A stretch of DNA of 64,000 bases from Saccharina japonica (lineage: Eukaryota; Sar; Phaeophyceae; Laminariales; Laminariaceae), in the NCBI GenBank assembly GCA_008828725.1, contig MEHQ01001183.1, positions 1 to 64,000 of the forward strand, in the 5' to 3' direction. Under the pieces are notes generated by a model, which was given only the letters and a program-made list of their open reading frames with translations, was not told the DNA's origin and did no database searches. This document shows positions 34,339 through 45,884 of the stretch, piece after piece. The stretch's first letter is position 1, and each line of letters begins with the position of its first letter. A program made the position numbers and the translations under genes.

Positions 34339-34728
34339 TTGCGTGTGTGTACCTTTCGGTCAGGTATCGGTCGTGAGGGTATTTCGGTCATCTTGGGTAT
34401 ATATCTACAGCAGTACGAGTCTGCGGGTCTTCAGGTATATCTAAGGGACCCTTCGTGCTCTACGCTTCAGGTGGAGTACTTGTTTGCTGCTGCAAATTTA
34501 TCTACACAACAGGTCAGGTTTGAAAGATACGCTTCAGGATACGCTGCAATATCGACAAGATCTTCTTGGGTACAGGTAGAGCCAGTATCATCTCCATTGC
34601 GATCTTTGACTACACTTGGGTGTGAGGAATCTGCCATCAAGCCAGTGGTGCAAGCTTGGGGCGATCGACTCTTCGAGTGGGGGATCAGCTCCCTCTTGGA
34701 GCAGCAGCTTTGGTTAGAACACCACTAA
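34339..34728 (+). other. Open frame of 129 codons, unrecognised
   Basis: Plus-strand frame between the two direct repeats with protein-like composition (VEYLFAAANLSTQQVRF, WGDRLFEWGISSLLEQQLW near the end). No known domain. It could belong to the putative LTR element. Confidence 0.25.
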
Positions 34729-34895
34729 ATATCTTGTCTACAAGTACGAGGTACGAGTGCATCAATATTACTAGTAGTCAACCAATATATATCTTGAAAT
34801 ATACTGACGGGTGGAAATTGTCGACATATCGTGTAGGGGAGAGGTGAGAGGCGAGGCCAACTCTACGAAGCTTTGCCTTGTAGCTCTACATAAAC

Positions 34896-35850
34896 ATGAC
34901 AGAAACGGGAGTTAACTCTGGTGCCCGTAGGGTTCGTGTCGGCAGCCAAAGTACTAGTAGCTCTGTTGCAGATATCGATGGTACGCGTTTTCTTGGTATT
35001 GAAAACCCCAGGCAAGGAAATTCTGGTTTTCGTGTGGGAATTCAAAGTGATACTCGTCGAGTACGGACAAGATCTCATAGCCGGTCGATGGCTAAGAGCC
35101 GACAGGGTACTGCTGTCGGTAATCTGAGCCCTGGGACACAAGCTAGTGGATCGCGGGGTGAAGTGGTGGGAGCTCCTATCAATAGCAGCTTACGAAGCCA
35201 TTATATCCATGAAGAGTCGGCCAGAGAGTCAATCAGGCGTAGTGGTGTAGGTGGTAATACCGTTGAAATCCCTCCCATATACAGCACACAATCACAACAC
35301 GCTTACGTACGACTTTGATTTAATTGCCTCTGCTGTGAAAAGTGGCATGGCTCCCGCCAAGAAGAAGCTCCCAAAGCTACTGGGTGCAGGCGAAATACAT
35401 ATCCGTGTGTTCCTTGATTTGACGTTGGATGAGATGGAAGCCTTGCGTGATTGTCCTATCCGAGATCTAGTGCCGGGGTTCTTATGTGCAACAACGAGTA
35501 TGTCTAAAAGCAGGATACACAGGAGTTGATGCTCGCTCGAATCTCTGACGAAGATTTGTTGGAATGCCTTCATGCTGGTGCATATCCTTAACGTGCGCTA
35601 GACCTTATACCGGTGAAACAATCGCTTAGCACTGTAGCTCGTTCGGTTACTGCTGCGACTGATGCTGCTGACATACATCGGTTTGTCGAGACACTGTTTG
35701 ATGCTATGTGCAAGTTCGTTGCAGAGGTTGGAACTGTAGTTTTTTTTCATGGTTGGGCGGATCCTGGAAATCAGCACCAGCATAGCTGTTCACGAGGATA
35801 TTTTTTGATGCAATATCCCCTGACGTCTTCAGGCATGCATGCACCTCCCA
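34896..35850 (+). pseudogene. Coding-like tract with frameshift, unrecognised
   Basis: ATG 34896 opens 140 codons rich in Ser, Arg and Gly (MTETGVNSGARRVRVGSQST onward), ending at 35318. A second frame overlapping its end carries a lysine patch and an acidic helix-like piece (KKKLPKLLGAGEIHI, FLDLTLDEMEALRDCPIRDL) to 35529. A third continues from about 35613 (VARSVTAATDAADIHRFVET, MCKFVAEVGTVVFFHGWADP). Together they read like one protein broken by two lesions, perhaps the Gag-like or accessory protein of the element bounded by the direct repeats. No family is recognised. Confidence 0.35.
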
Positions 35851-36038
35851 ACTAGTGGATAACGACGAGTTATACTCTCTACCCATTGATTTATTCTTGA
35901 TGGTGGAACGTGAAGCTAGAAAATGGCCAAAAAGACACCGGTTACTAGTACATTCGTCGAGGTCTGTTGGACGTACGAGGATACAAGGAAACACTGGATA
36001 CTCTTTGAGAAAACAAACAGAATTGTCACCGAAATGTT

Positions 36039-36443
36039 CAGGGCATTCCTCGGGAAAATTCCCGAAGATTTCGGGAATCGAATAAATCAACCATATCAAA
36101 CAAACCAATGCCGAATAGCCAATGTTAAAAGCACCACAAGAAAGACCAAACCACGGCGAATCGAATGACGATGTTTTTGTTTTTTGTTACGATGTAGGAG
36201 CCGCGGTATGGCCACGGGTATTTTACCACGGGAATTTGCTTTTGAATTCCCGTGGTAAAATTCCAGTGACCATACCGCGGTTCCTTCTTCGTAAAAATAC
36301 ATGAAAATGCCGTCATTCGATTCGCCGTGGTTTGGTCTGTCTTGTGGGGCTTTTTCCATTGCTTATTCTTCCTTGGTTAGTTTGATATGGTTGATTTACC
36401 TCGATTCCCGAAACGTTCGGGAATTTTCCCGAGGAAGGCCCTG
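36039..36443. mobile_element. 405-bp hairpin MITE
   Basis: An almost complete palindrome. Ends are cagggcattcctcgggaaaa and, inverted, cagggccttcctcgggaaaa. The arms include cgaatcgaatgac(g) and accgcggtatgg/ccataccgcggt, meeting at gggaatttgcttttgaattccc (36230-36251). It is flanked by gaaatgtt (36031-36038) and gaaatttt (36444-36451), an 8-bp target duplication with one mismatch, the length made by hAT-type transposases. No coding capacity. Confidence 0.8.
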
Positions 36444-36449
36444 GAAATT

Positions 36450-36836
36450 TTGGTCATCAGGGGACATCCTGGGTACATCGCCGGTTATCATAAATGGGTA
36501 TGGAATATGCGGATGGTATACTGGATGTGATTTACATGGGATATCTTGGATATTATTCGTTCCGGGGGTTTCAGGTGTATAAGGATTGTGCAGGGGGGTA
36601 AAACGGAACTGGTGCTTCTTCTGCTGTAGACCATCGCCCACAGCAGTCAGTTCTTCTTTTTCTCTTCTGAGGTCTTCCAGACCCTCTGACTGGGCTCTGC
36701 CCGGGTTCTGCCTGGGTTCTTTCTTCTGGGCAATAATTCACACATTTTACTTCGCGTCAGCTAGGGTGACTGACTCCTTCGGGTGGCACAGCTTTATGCT
36801 GGCCTTGAGCTAAGAGAGATCATGCGGGGCTTACCA
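36450..36836. repeat. Direct repeat, right copy (LTR-like)
   Basis: Partner of 33898-34283, beginning just inside the MITE flank and ending ggggcttacca. The minus-strand frame here reads AQSEGLEDLRREKEELTAV, then KKHQFRFTPLHNPYTPETPG and HPHIPYPFMITGDVPR. Substitutions against the left copy are largely conservative, for example R to K and V to I. Confidence 0.65.
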
Positions 36837-37540
36837 TAGGCTGCGGCACGGAGACGTTGGCCATCACGCAGACGATCTGCGTCAACGGCATCCTGCAACG
36901 GCTCGGGGTGCAGGACTACAATCCTGCGCACACGCGGGGCATAGGTCGGAGGTGTTGAACGAGCTGAACGCCGCCACCATCTCCGCGGCTCGAGGGCGAA
37001 AACATGCATGGCGATATGATCTAAACAAGAACAACCGAGAGATCCGGGTATTCGAGGGGTGATGTTTATCTAAAGTAGCATTTGTAGTCTTTCACAACTT
37101 AGGCATCCCTGGCAGTGATCCTTTGTTCCTTTGCAGGCGGATGGCAGGAGCCTTGAGACACTATGCGTATTGCGAAACGAACGGAGTCACTTTTTTTTGT
37201 GATCTACTGCTTGCATAGTCTATCGTTGGTCGATTGATTTACCAGAATACTGCTTGGGCGAGATTTTTGTCGTGTAGGCTAGTAAGTCAACCTGCATGTA
37301 GCCGAAATATTGTACGAGGTACTGTAGGCACAGTCGTAACAAACTGCTTCTTTGCAGTGTTGTATGTTTCACCATTTCTGGGTCAACGAACTGACCGCTG
37401 GGGTAGTGCGCTCGCGTCGTGTTTGGTAGCGCGTGTAAACCACGGGTAGAGCTCATGGCAAGACTACGCCCATACTACCGCCGTTCGTACAGATGCCTGT
37501 ATATGTTGTTATATTGTTGCCTGTGCGGTATATAATATAA
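36837..37540. other. Intergenic, nothing recognised
   Basis: No repeat partner. The ATG at 37454 (MARLRPYYRRSYRCL) opens a short Tyr/Cys-rich frame that may be the broken start of the next tract. Confidence 0.3.
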
Positions 37541-38371
37541 TCAGAAGAAAAACTCACTGCTGAGCAGGTCTTCGAGATTGCCGAGAGCTTCAGTGAGTAT
37601 CGAGTGACACGCAGCTTGCGTAAGAACATTGATTAGTGAATTATTCCATCCGATGTCGACTTGTCAATAATCAAATTGGACGATGTCACGTCCATCGATG
37701 GGTATTGTGCTACAGCAGTAGCTAGCAGCCTACCGAGTCGCTGGTCGGTAGCACTGCCATTTAAATTCAGTGTCCAGTAGCATGGGGTATTATTGAAGCA
37801 TAACCATGACATTATGCGGTATGCGGTATGTGCACGTTCTATTGATATACTTGTTGTAAGAGTGGTAGTCTGGAAGCCAAAGTACGGCGCAACTACTGTA
37901 TGTAGTTGTTCGAAAAACGACATATTGCAAAGCACACTCGGCGGTAGAAGCACGTTACAAGACGTTTCGTCGGAGAATCTCGCACCGGGTGACTGTCTTG
38001 ACAACGAAGAGTCAAACTCCACGGGCGAATTTAGGGACATTGGTGGAGGTCGGTCCATACGGGCATATTGTACTTGCCGTAGAGTGTGCATCGTGCCGAG
38101 AGCTGACTGATATTGACCTCATCCCACTTTCTCTCTTTACTACAGTACGGCGTTACAGCCTGAGAATGACTCCATGAACATCCAAACTATTCTTCGGAAG
38201 TACAGCTTGCAATTGGACTCGCCTGACAGCAAGCCAAGAACTTTCCGTTCGGCTCTTATCGCGTGTCGTCCACATATATCGGTAGCAAAACCTTTAATTT
38301 GGCTAATGCTCGTACATATTATATACGTGGTAGGATTTACTGCGCGCTCGACACTGAACACGAGATATTAA
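37541..38371 (+). pseudogene. Stop-interrupted coding tract, unrecognised
   Basis: One plus-strand frame reads, in segments, EEKLTAEQVFEIAESFSEYR, two adjacent stops near 37632-37637, DVDLSIIKLDDVTSIDGYC and LPSRWSVALPFKFSVQ, a TAG near 37779, then ILVVRVVVWKPKYGATTV and DVSSENLAPGDCLDNEESNS to a stop near 38110. A later frame (38174-38371) has a Leu/Ile/Val hydrophobic segment (PLIWLMLVHIIYVVGF). The composition is convincingly protein-like between stops. It may be a pseudogene or an intron-split gene. No family recognised. It lies directly upstream of the LRR gene. Confidence 0.35.
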
Positions 38372-38550
38372 TATACTTCTCTTAGCGTTCCCCAATAGTT
38401 ACGCATCGTCTGTTACGTTCCTATCCTTCTTCTTCGTGCGCCTAATATGTACGCCCCTATCGTGCTCATCCCTTGCTCCCGGGTTTTGTTGTGTTGCCCG
38501 TTTCCTGTTGTCGAGCAGTGTTGCCCAAACGGAAGTCTGGTTCACACATC

Positions 38551-38681
38551 ATGAGGGAAGCCAAGATTCTGCAGAGCGTCATTGCCGTCTCCCTTCTGGC
38601 AGCTGCCAACTGTGAGTTCGTACGGCATCGGGAGGATCACCCAATGCAACATGATGTAGAACCCGTGTTTGGTACCATCGG
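38551..38681 (+). CDS. LRR gene exon 1: signal peptide
   Basis: ATG at 38551 (an in-frame upstream codon at 38473 lacks signal-like sequence). The peptide starts MREAKILQSVIAVSLLAAAN: a charged n-region, a hydrophobic core of ~12 residues, and Ala/Cys at the likely cleavage region around residues 19-21. A His/Glu-rich stretch and VFGTIG follow before the donor gtaaga at 38682. At 131 nt it ends in phase 2, the phase required by every LRR exon. This phase match is the main reason to link it to the repeats 3.7 kb away. A separate small gene remains possible. Confidence 0.6.
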
Positions 38682-41600
38682 GTAAGAAATACGCTATTTG
38701 ACGCACGGCAGTCGCCTGTTACCGTTGACCGTGCCCCCCCTAGAGGATGCTGTAGAATGCCCTCTACGCCCACCGCACCCTCAAGGACTTTGTGGAACGT
38801 CTTTTCGGGTACGGGAGATGGGTCGATTCTTTTGAATGGCATATCGGCCTAGCTTTCACCGGCCGGGCTGGGTGTTCATGACCCAGGGAAACATGGAGCG
38901 TGAACCCTGGTCGTGTTTCTCTGTGATGAAATCCGAGAGGCGCAAAGTTCACTGCATAGCCGAATACTGAATTGCGTTTTTTGGAATACCAAAACTTTGC
39001 CATCCTTTACGAGAAAAACAAAACAACTCGCTTCCGGGTAGGAAGGAGGGGGGAGGCGTGATTTTTAAACAATGCCAGAATATGGTGTAGGTTGTGTGCG
39101 GTGCGGTGTAAGGTACGCTAATCGCGCTTAACCCCTGAATAATTGTCCCCACATATTCGGGGGCAAAATGCTTGGGATTATTGTGGGATATGTTTTTCTT
39201 AAAAGGTTCCACTGGTTTATTCATAGTAGGATATCGCCCCCCTACCGTCATGGGGCAAGATTAGTTCAAGTCTATAATCGAGCTTCGAGATTCGAACGTG
39301 ATTGTGCTACGGTGCACGGGTTTCAGTTGACTGGAGGCGCTACGTTATCAGGTTACAACTATAGTAGTACGATGATCAATATTGTTTGGCTAACATGACT
39401 TCCTTCACATCGCCCGTTCGGATGCAGGTGTCAACTCGTGCCTCTCTGAGTACGCTTGCTCCCGGAATACAGCACGATTGTGAGCAAGGGTGGGGCCCAA
39501 TGGAGGGCGGTAACGGTTGTGTTTCGTCCGAAGCGTTGCACGATGAGTGAAGTGTTGACTTTTTGCCAATAGGTTGCTGTCGTTGTTGTTTGGACCTCTA
39601 CAGTAAGTCCTCCATCGCTGGTCAAATATGCTGATAAAACACTATCTCGGCACCCTCTTCGACGTTTACGGCAAGCGAAACAGTACATCATCAGCCGTCG
39701 ACGTAATGCGTACGCCTTTTACATCCACCCCTCGCCCATAGAAGCGACGGCGCGATCGCTCTGAATACGAGACGCTGCATACATCCACAAATTGGAAAAC
39801 CTGGCGGGCCCCCGTCTCAGTCTTTGAAACGTATGTCCAAGCCTACGATGCCTCACGAAGACGAGTTGCGTTGTCAGCGTGGGAAAGACAGGACCCTGTT
39901 TGTATGATGGGTGTCGGAGCTTTGTCTGCGCTGTAATGTATGGACTTTGCCAGCACGTACCTGATAAGTACACTCGACTCCCTCTTCACGAGGGAGGCGA
40001 GCCAGCACATTCCTGACCAAATTATCATGCAGTCAGATTTCCACCTTCAAGTGTGCAATGAAGTGCTCGTCTCAACGATTGTAGGCTCGACGCCCACCAT
40101 TATTGTGGAACGGGTCTGACAGAATGCAACAGCAGATATCATCGAATTCGTAACGCCACTTTGACCGCCACATTTCCTCATCAACGACATAATCTTTTCC
40201 GTTCCACGGCTCCCGACTCAATCGCAGAGAACTGTCAAGGGTCTGTGGAATTACAGACGCGGATGTGCCCGATATCCAGGCATGCATGGACCAAATGGGC
40301 CGGGCCACAATCACGCATTTGTGAGTCGTTCGTACTGCCTGTTCATGGTACCAAACCGCAGGTTGCGGTCTCTGTCCGCAGTATAGTCAAAATGTATTGT
40401 TTCACGCCGGACACGTAATGGCTCCCCTCGCTTTTCCCGTCACGTTGTTCTCCGCATCGTACGCTAAATGTTCCGCTTGTGCCTCGGGAGGCGTCCTTGA
40501 ACACTATGAGCGCAATCACCGGAGGCTCTTCGCCGGCTCTAAAACGACAATGGATTCCTACGAGTACGATATACATGTGCCCGGCACTGCTTAGGGTTAC
40601 ACCCAACTTCGTGAGGCGTTTGTGCCGAGGGCGTACTGCAATTACCTCACGCATGGGTCATTATCCAACGTTTCAGTGAGCTGTTCTTCTTGTTAACGAG
40701 GAGACTGGCGAGAAGCAGAGTCCCTAATATTGGCATTGCCTACCGAAAAAATTGGTTCGTCAGACAACTTCCTGCCCAAGGAATGACGCCACAATAGCAT
40801 TATTTTGGTTGCTATATATAATAGAAGTGACACTTTCTTAGAAAAAAGGAAAACACATCGACGAACTATGCTATATATGTGAGAGGGATTGCAGCAAGTG
40901 CTGTCCAGATGTTGGGGCCCTGGTGCTACGGTAGGGGGGTCGCTTTCAAGCCCGATATTTTCAGCCGACCAGAGCCCCTCGGCCGAGTGACTACAACAGG
41001 TATTTCGTTGCAATTTCAAGCTTTTTTCGCGTTTCTGTTTTTTCGCGAATCGCACCGCCATGGGCTTGTTTGTTACTCCTGCGGCCACAGTTCAATTTTG
41101 TTATGAATAGTGAGTGAGTTGCAAAGCCCCTCTCGCACGAGTGGCGTAAACGAGGCTGTGAAAATTGGGACACCCCTCCTTATCGTAGCACGCTTCGGCC
41201 CACAAGTAAATCGAACCCTCCGACTATTTGGTCGGGCAGACCCATGCTACGAGATAGGAGGTAAATATATACCTTTTTTTGGCCGTAATATGTTTCGAAT
41301 GACGAGGCTCCTGAACCCAAAATCAGCAGAATGCCATCCTCGTTTTAGCAACGCGTTTGATGTTTTGTATACCTAGGCCGTGGTATTGTTCATCGGGTTG
41401 CAGTTTTGTTGTTTTTTTAACAATCTTGTGTTTTTTGGGTGACGTGTTGATCCCACCACCCTCAGAAGCAAAATGGTTGATATCTACCTTGATATATGTT
41501 AAGGGTAAAGGGTGGTAGTGCGTATTCTATTGAGTACACGGAGGGGAGGATAATTGGTTGGATGAGATTGGTGGTATTCGACGAATTGGGTCAGCTTTTT

Positions 41601-42416
41601 CATTCTGAATGAATGATGCCCTGCGCATTGTCAGAAGGCAAATAATATAATAATAATAAGTGAAGGCATCCGCGTCTGAGGCCTCTCACGTACATTTTGT
41701 ATTTCCCATTCGTGCCGGTCATATACTTTTTTTTTCTGGGCGCTGCCTCTCACGGAAGCTTGTTTATTTCCAGTGCTGCATTGGTGTTGGCCATGGGCTC
41801 GCCATGCAGTCACGGCGTTCGTGTCTTTCCGGTCGTTATAAAGTTTCGCACTTCTCTTAGCCCTTCAAGACGCGACCTGTACACAAACACAGATCCGTCT
41901 CAAATCCCAAGGATCCAGGACCCGAAGCAAGTGTGCAGCCCCGAACGGTCGATGTCACCGCCATGGTGTACATGCGACCTTCGAACATATTCAGGGTGTC
42001 ACGCCTCAGCAGCCAGCATACAGGCTTTTAGGGCGGCCAGCATACAGGCTTTAAGGCTACGACTGCATCGGCGCACCCTTCATACACTGCAACCAACCCC
42101 CCCTATTTATACGTAGAATTAATTATGACCCAAGAGGAGCATTGCTAAATGTTCACCTTCGAGCGACACGTTTTTATTAATTCACACTATTTCAAGAGAT
42201 TCATTCATTTCGACACAAGGGGGAACGATACTGGCCGCCATTTCCACGTTCAAATAGTTTGTGAGAATTCATATTTTAACGGTACCAATCTGGTCGGAAG
42301 TACGAGGACCGTTTGGTATGCATATCAATGTATTCACGCTCTTTATATTTACGTCCAGAGTGTGAGTTCCGTTACTTCCCCGTCGGTTACGAACTGCCGC
42401 TGTCCTCACCAATCAG
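38682..42416. other. Presumed first intron (3.7 kb)
   Basis: Contains two weak candidates for a missing cysteine-bearing N-cap exon (from 38744, and 40895-40930 in phase 2/2 with KCCPDVGALVL before a gtaggg donor). It also has minus-strand coding-like frames at 39431-40654 and decayed copies of the intronic MITE at 41170-41380. tattaatatta/atatata tracts are common. No other gene recognised. Confidence 0.4.
39431..40654 (-). other. Minus-strand coding-like tract, unrecognised
   Basis: Frames at 40654-40343 (LSSAGHMYIVLVGIHCRFRA, PPVIALIVFKDASRGTSG), 40314-40072 (EEMWRSKWRYEFDDICCCIL), 39973-39719 and 39691-39431 follow each other with stops between. The series could be the wreck of an intronic transposable-element protein. 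No catalytic motif was identified. Confidence 0.25.
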
Positions 42417-42488
42417 GAAGCTGGCCGACACCTTGCTGACGACCCTCCCGGGCGACATGTTGCACGGTTTACCACAGCTGAGGCACTT
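42417..42488 (+). CDS. LRR exon A (72 nt, phase 2/2)
   Basis: Acceptor ccaatcag, donor gtgagt. It encodes LTTLPGDMLHGLPQLRH with the invariant Leu-Pro at repeat positions 10-11. The Asn-ladder position is Thr. The last codon (tt plus the next base) is the conserved Leu split by the intron. Confidence 0.8.
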
Positions 42489-42591
42489 GTGAGTCGCGCC
42501 CAAAAACACGTGATAGCGTAGTGCGAATCCACAGAGGAAATATGTTCTTGTTTGGTCTCGAGAATCTCTCTGTTGAGACCGGGGAGGGGGG

Positions 42592-42718
42592 GGGGTGTAC
42601 TTCATTTTCATGCATGACTGTAGTCGTATGGCCCTAGACCCTCGCATCTCTACAATGCCGGGACGGAGCATGTCGGGTATTCACCGACCAGGCAGACATT
42701 GCTAACACCAAGCGCGAA
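42592..42718 (-). repeat. Dispersed repeat D1, minus copy
   Basis: Inverted partner of 62138-62264 (ccaagcgcgaa, ccaggcagacattgct, atgccgggacggagc, tagaccctcgcat, gtgtact plus a C/G run). A third, shorter copy lies at 48203-48262 on the minus strand. On the reverse strand the copies share coding-like SRLV-AMSAW-V and APSRH-RDARV blocks. Confidence 0.65.
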
Positions 42719-42956
42719 TGGGGGGGGGGGGTCAACTGACAGTGTCGAGTGTGGCGTCCTCTGTTATGCCCCCCCCCGCGTTGGTTGAACCAATACCTCC
42801 GTCTTTTGGCTTGACGCGGGAGGGTCAACGCATTAATCCGTGACTATATATTATTCAGGCATCTTCAACCTGCTTGCCCCTGCTTGCTCACGTGCCCGTT
42901 TGCCTTCCTTGCTGGCACTGGTCCATATATGATCACGGGACCCGCGGCGAGCCCAG

Positions 42957-43028
42957 AGACTTGCACTCCAACGGATTAACCTCTCTCCCGGCTGGGGTTT
43001 TCGATGGGATGGTTAACCTCAAAGAACT
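42957..43028 (+). CDS. LRR exon B (72 nt, phase 2/2)
   Basis: Acceptor gcccag, donor gtaagt. It encodes DLHSNGLTSLPAGVFDGM then VNLKE: a canonical repeat with Asn at position 5 and Phe at 15. It starts with a rather than g, which still gives Leu across the split codon. Confidence 0.85.
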
Positions 43029-43059
43029 GTAAGTGTTTAAGTTGATCTTTATTTTGAAG

Positions 43060-43118
43060 TTGAAATTTGAAGTTGTATTTAAAGTTGAGTTGAAGTTGAA
43101 GTTGAAGTTGAAGTTGGA
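43060..43118. repeat. (GAAGTT)n hexanucleotide repeat
   Basis: Degenerate then regular ttgaag units just inside the intron after exon B. Confidence 0.7.
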
Positions 43119-43519
43119 TAACATTTTGACTTGTTTATTTGTTTGTGAGGGCTGGTTGCCACGGTTGTTGCTCGACGCTACGAGTCCCCACCAACGAACA
43201 GTAGAGCTTACAACACAATCGATGCTATGCTTGGCGCACTTTATGTGCGAGACGAACAGAACTAGCCCTTTTCGTTGGTGGGTTCGTAATAATCCTTTTC
43301 GGTTGGGTTATGAGAGCATTTGAAACCGATCAACCTGATGAGCTGATTGGTAATCAGGTGGGTCCGAAGCCGCTAGTCAATAAAAAATCGCCCCCTTTGC
43401 TAACCAACCGAATAATACGTAAGGTTAAAAATATTGTTTGGGCAACCCTTTTCCACAGCAATATACTTGTTTCATGGGTTGGGTTTGCTACAATACAGAA
43501 AACAGACTACCGTACAAGG

Positions 43520-43549
43520 AACCCAACCCAACCCAACCCAACCCAACCA
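43520..43549. repeat. (ACCCA)n short array
   Basis: About five to six acccaa units in the intron. Pentanucleotide simple repeat. Confidence 0.6.
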
Positions 43550-45172
43550 AATGCTTCGCAGACACCCTATTGATTGATCTGCTCGGTTCTGCCTGATCCT
43601 CACTAAAATGGTATCGACACCGAAGATATCAGGGTGCGGGGATAGCTTGTCCGATGCCCGATACTGATATTGCTTCACATTCCTGGTCATTCATCGTACC
43701 CAAACCGAGGACGTGGGGAATCACAGACGGGCGTGTACGGGCGTGTCTTGACCGCGTTCCAGAAAAATCCAAGCAGAACTCTATTGGTCACGAGATCTAT
43801 TGATTGGCTGTGATCGCGGATACATTCCCTGCGTTAAATGCAAAGACCGTTTTGTTTTCGAAAGAGAACGGCAAAAATATTTAGGCATTTTATCCTCTTT
43901 TTTTACTGCTGAATGTTGGAGAGAGCCGAGCGGCCCGACATAACGGCAAAACGACGGCCTCGCTTGATGGAGGTGCACGCGAAATATGGGCTAACATGTT
44001 TGGTGGTATGTGCAGAAAAGTAACAGGTCATACCAGTTTGGCTAGGACGGTCAAGAGTTGTGGATGAACCCGAGCCCCCGAACACCGTTTTCTGTCATAC
44101 CTGCAGCAGGAACCGAACGGACGATCACGGAAAAGCTCGCTTCGATAGTCTCAGTCAAACCGGTCGATATTGGTAGTTTTTACTCCTTTTGTAGTTCTCT
44201 ACCGGCTGGGAAGCACTGCCGGTATGTCAGACCGAGCGCACCATGCACGGCTTGGCGGTTTACAGAAATGGAACACTGTAACAACGATAAGCTGTCAACT
44301 CTACATAATAAGTCGGTACTCGATTTTTGTAAGCTGCGTTATACTATCAGTGATGCCATACGTCGTTCCCACGTGTTCTACCGGACTGCCTCCCAACAAC
44401 CGATACCTGAACATAGCCCTTGCCTCATCGGTGGTATTCTCACCGTTGACGATTCGGCGTTCACGACGAAGCTCCTGGTGCATAGCGGACCTACCGCCAC
44501 CAAGCGCTGTGGCCAATTCCTCATGGAAGGCGTAGGCCGGAGACCCCTCTGGATGTTGCCAGGGTCAACATAGCATTCATCGACTGTTTTCACTTTTCAT
44601 GCGCAGCGGGGGGGGAGGGACGAAGTAGAGACCACAGGAACGAGGGGCGTTTCCTTGTCCAACTGAACTTTTACGTCAGACGCCGCTCAAGCCCAGAACG
44701 AAGTCGTGCGCAATGAACGTTTTTGTTTTCTGGCGAGAACGTTCAAAGAAAAATCCGTAAAGTCTCTCAGGTTCAGCACGCCATCGGCAACTTAACCCTT
44801 GTTCTTTTTCTCACATTCACTGATTCGCGAAAATATTAGTATGTGGTCAAGGGACAGGTGGAGTGGAAACATACCTCAGAGAACCATAATACACAACATA
44901 CAAGGTATGGCGCCGTACAATGTACGTCGTGACTGCTGCGGCACATCGTACACCTCGATCATGCGAACATGAATTAGCCCGAAGGAAAAGAGGAAAAGGA
45001 AAGAGTGACCATGCAATGTGCTAGCTATGCGTTTTATGAACAGTGTACACGCCACATGCGACGTGCCTGCAGTACGATGTCAGCCACCTTCCCCCCTAAA
45101 CTAACATCGGCGAACTCTTCCTGCCGCTGATCGGTCGGCACCTCGCCGTACCTGTCTTGTCTGTGCAAACAG
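43550..45172. other. Intron B-C, remainder
   Basis: Overlapping open frames lie on both strands at 44058-44593. The minus-strand one (QELRRERRIVNGENTTDEAR, then FRYRLLGGSPVEHVGTTYGI) is protein-like but unassigned. Nothing else recognised. Confidence 0.3.
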
Positions 45173-45244
45173 AATGCTTTCCGACAACGAACTCACGTCC
45201 CTTCCGGCCGACATCTTCAAGGACACACGGGGCCTGATATCACT
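45173..45244 (+). CDS. LRR exon C (72 nt, phase 2/2)
   Basis: Acceptor caaacag, donor gtgagt. It encodes MLSDNELTSLPADIFKDT then RGLIS. Asn, Leu-Pro and Phe positions are all kept. Confidence 0.85.
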
Positions 45245-45884
45245 GTGAGTCGCCCAAAACCGTCCAACTCGTAAACACTACACGGATATAGCACTACGTA
45301 GCGTTTCGTAGGGCCAGCCTCTAAGGACTCACCCAACGGTATACCATAAAGGGGTATCAGTTAGCTTTTTCCTTTTGAGGCAATTTGTTGTCACTGGGAC
45401 CGGTTCAGCTCCTCAAGTGAGCACCTATTATACCGGTTAGTCCGATATACGTTTAAGTGTGCATTTGGTTTAGGGCTGGCGCGAAGAAAGTCCTTTCGGA
45501 ATCATGTTTCGGATGAGATATAGAAGCTCCTCATTCATGTGAGAAGCTCAGACGATGATAAGCAACTAGCACTATAAGGTGGCAGTGCACTTTTCCCTTG
45601 ACGGATACCCGTCGAGGAACTAGTTTTGACGCATCCCACCGTATACAGTACCGTAAAGGGGTTGCAGTTAGGGTTTGCCTTCTGAAGCACGTTTTAGTCA
45701 CTGGGGCCCGTTGAGCTCTTCAGAGCGAATAGTTTCCGGGTACCACGATACATTTACTACATACCTGGTAGTAACATTGTTTTTCAAGACTTGCGTACAC
45801 TTGAGTAGAAACGTAGGCCGGGTTGAGCGCGCGAACCTCTTTGGAGTTCATGCGTCGGGTGGTATGTTGAGCTCGACGAATGAT

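Noticed and set aside
44058..44573. 171-codon plus-strand frame in an LRR intron as a gene
   Set aside because: It overlaps equally open minus-strand frames, and has no domain, no start context and no splice pattern.
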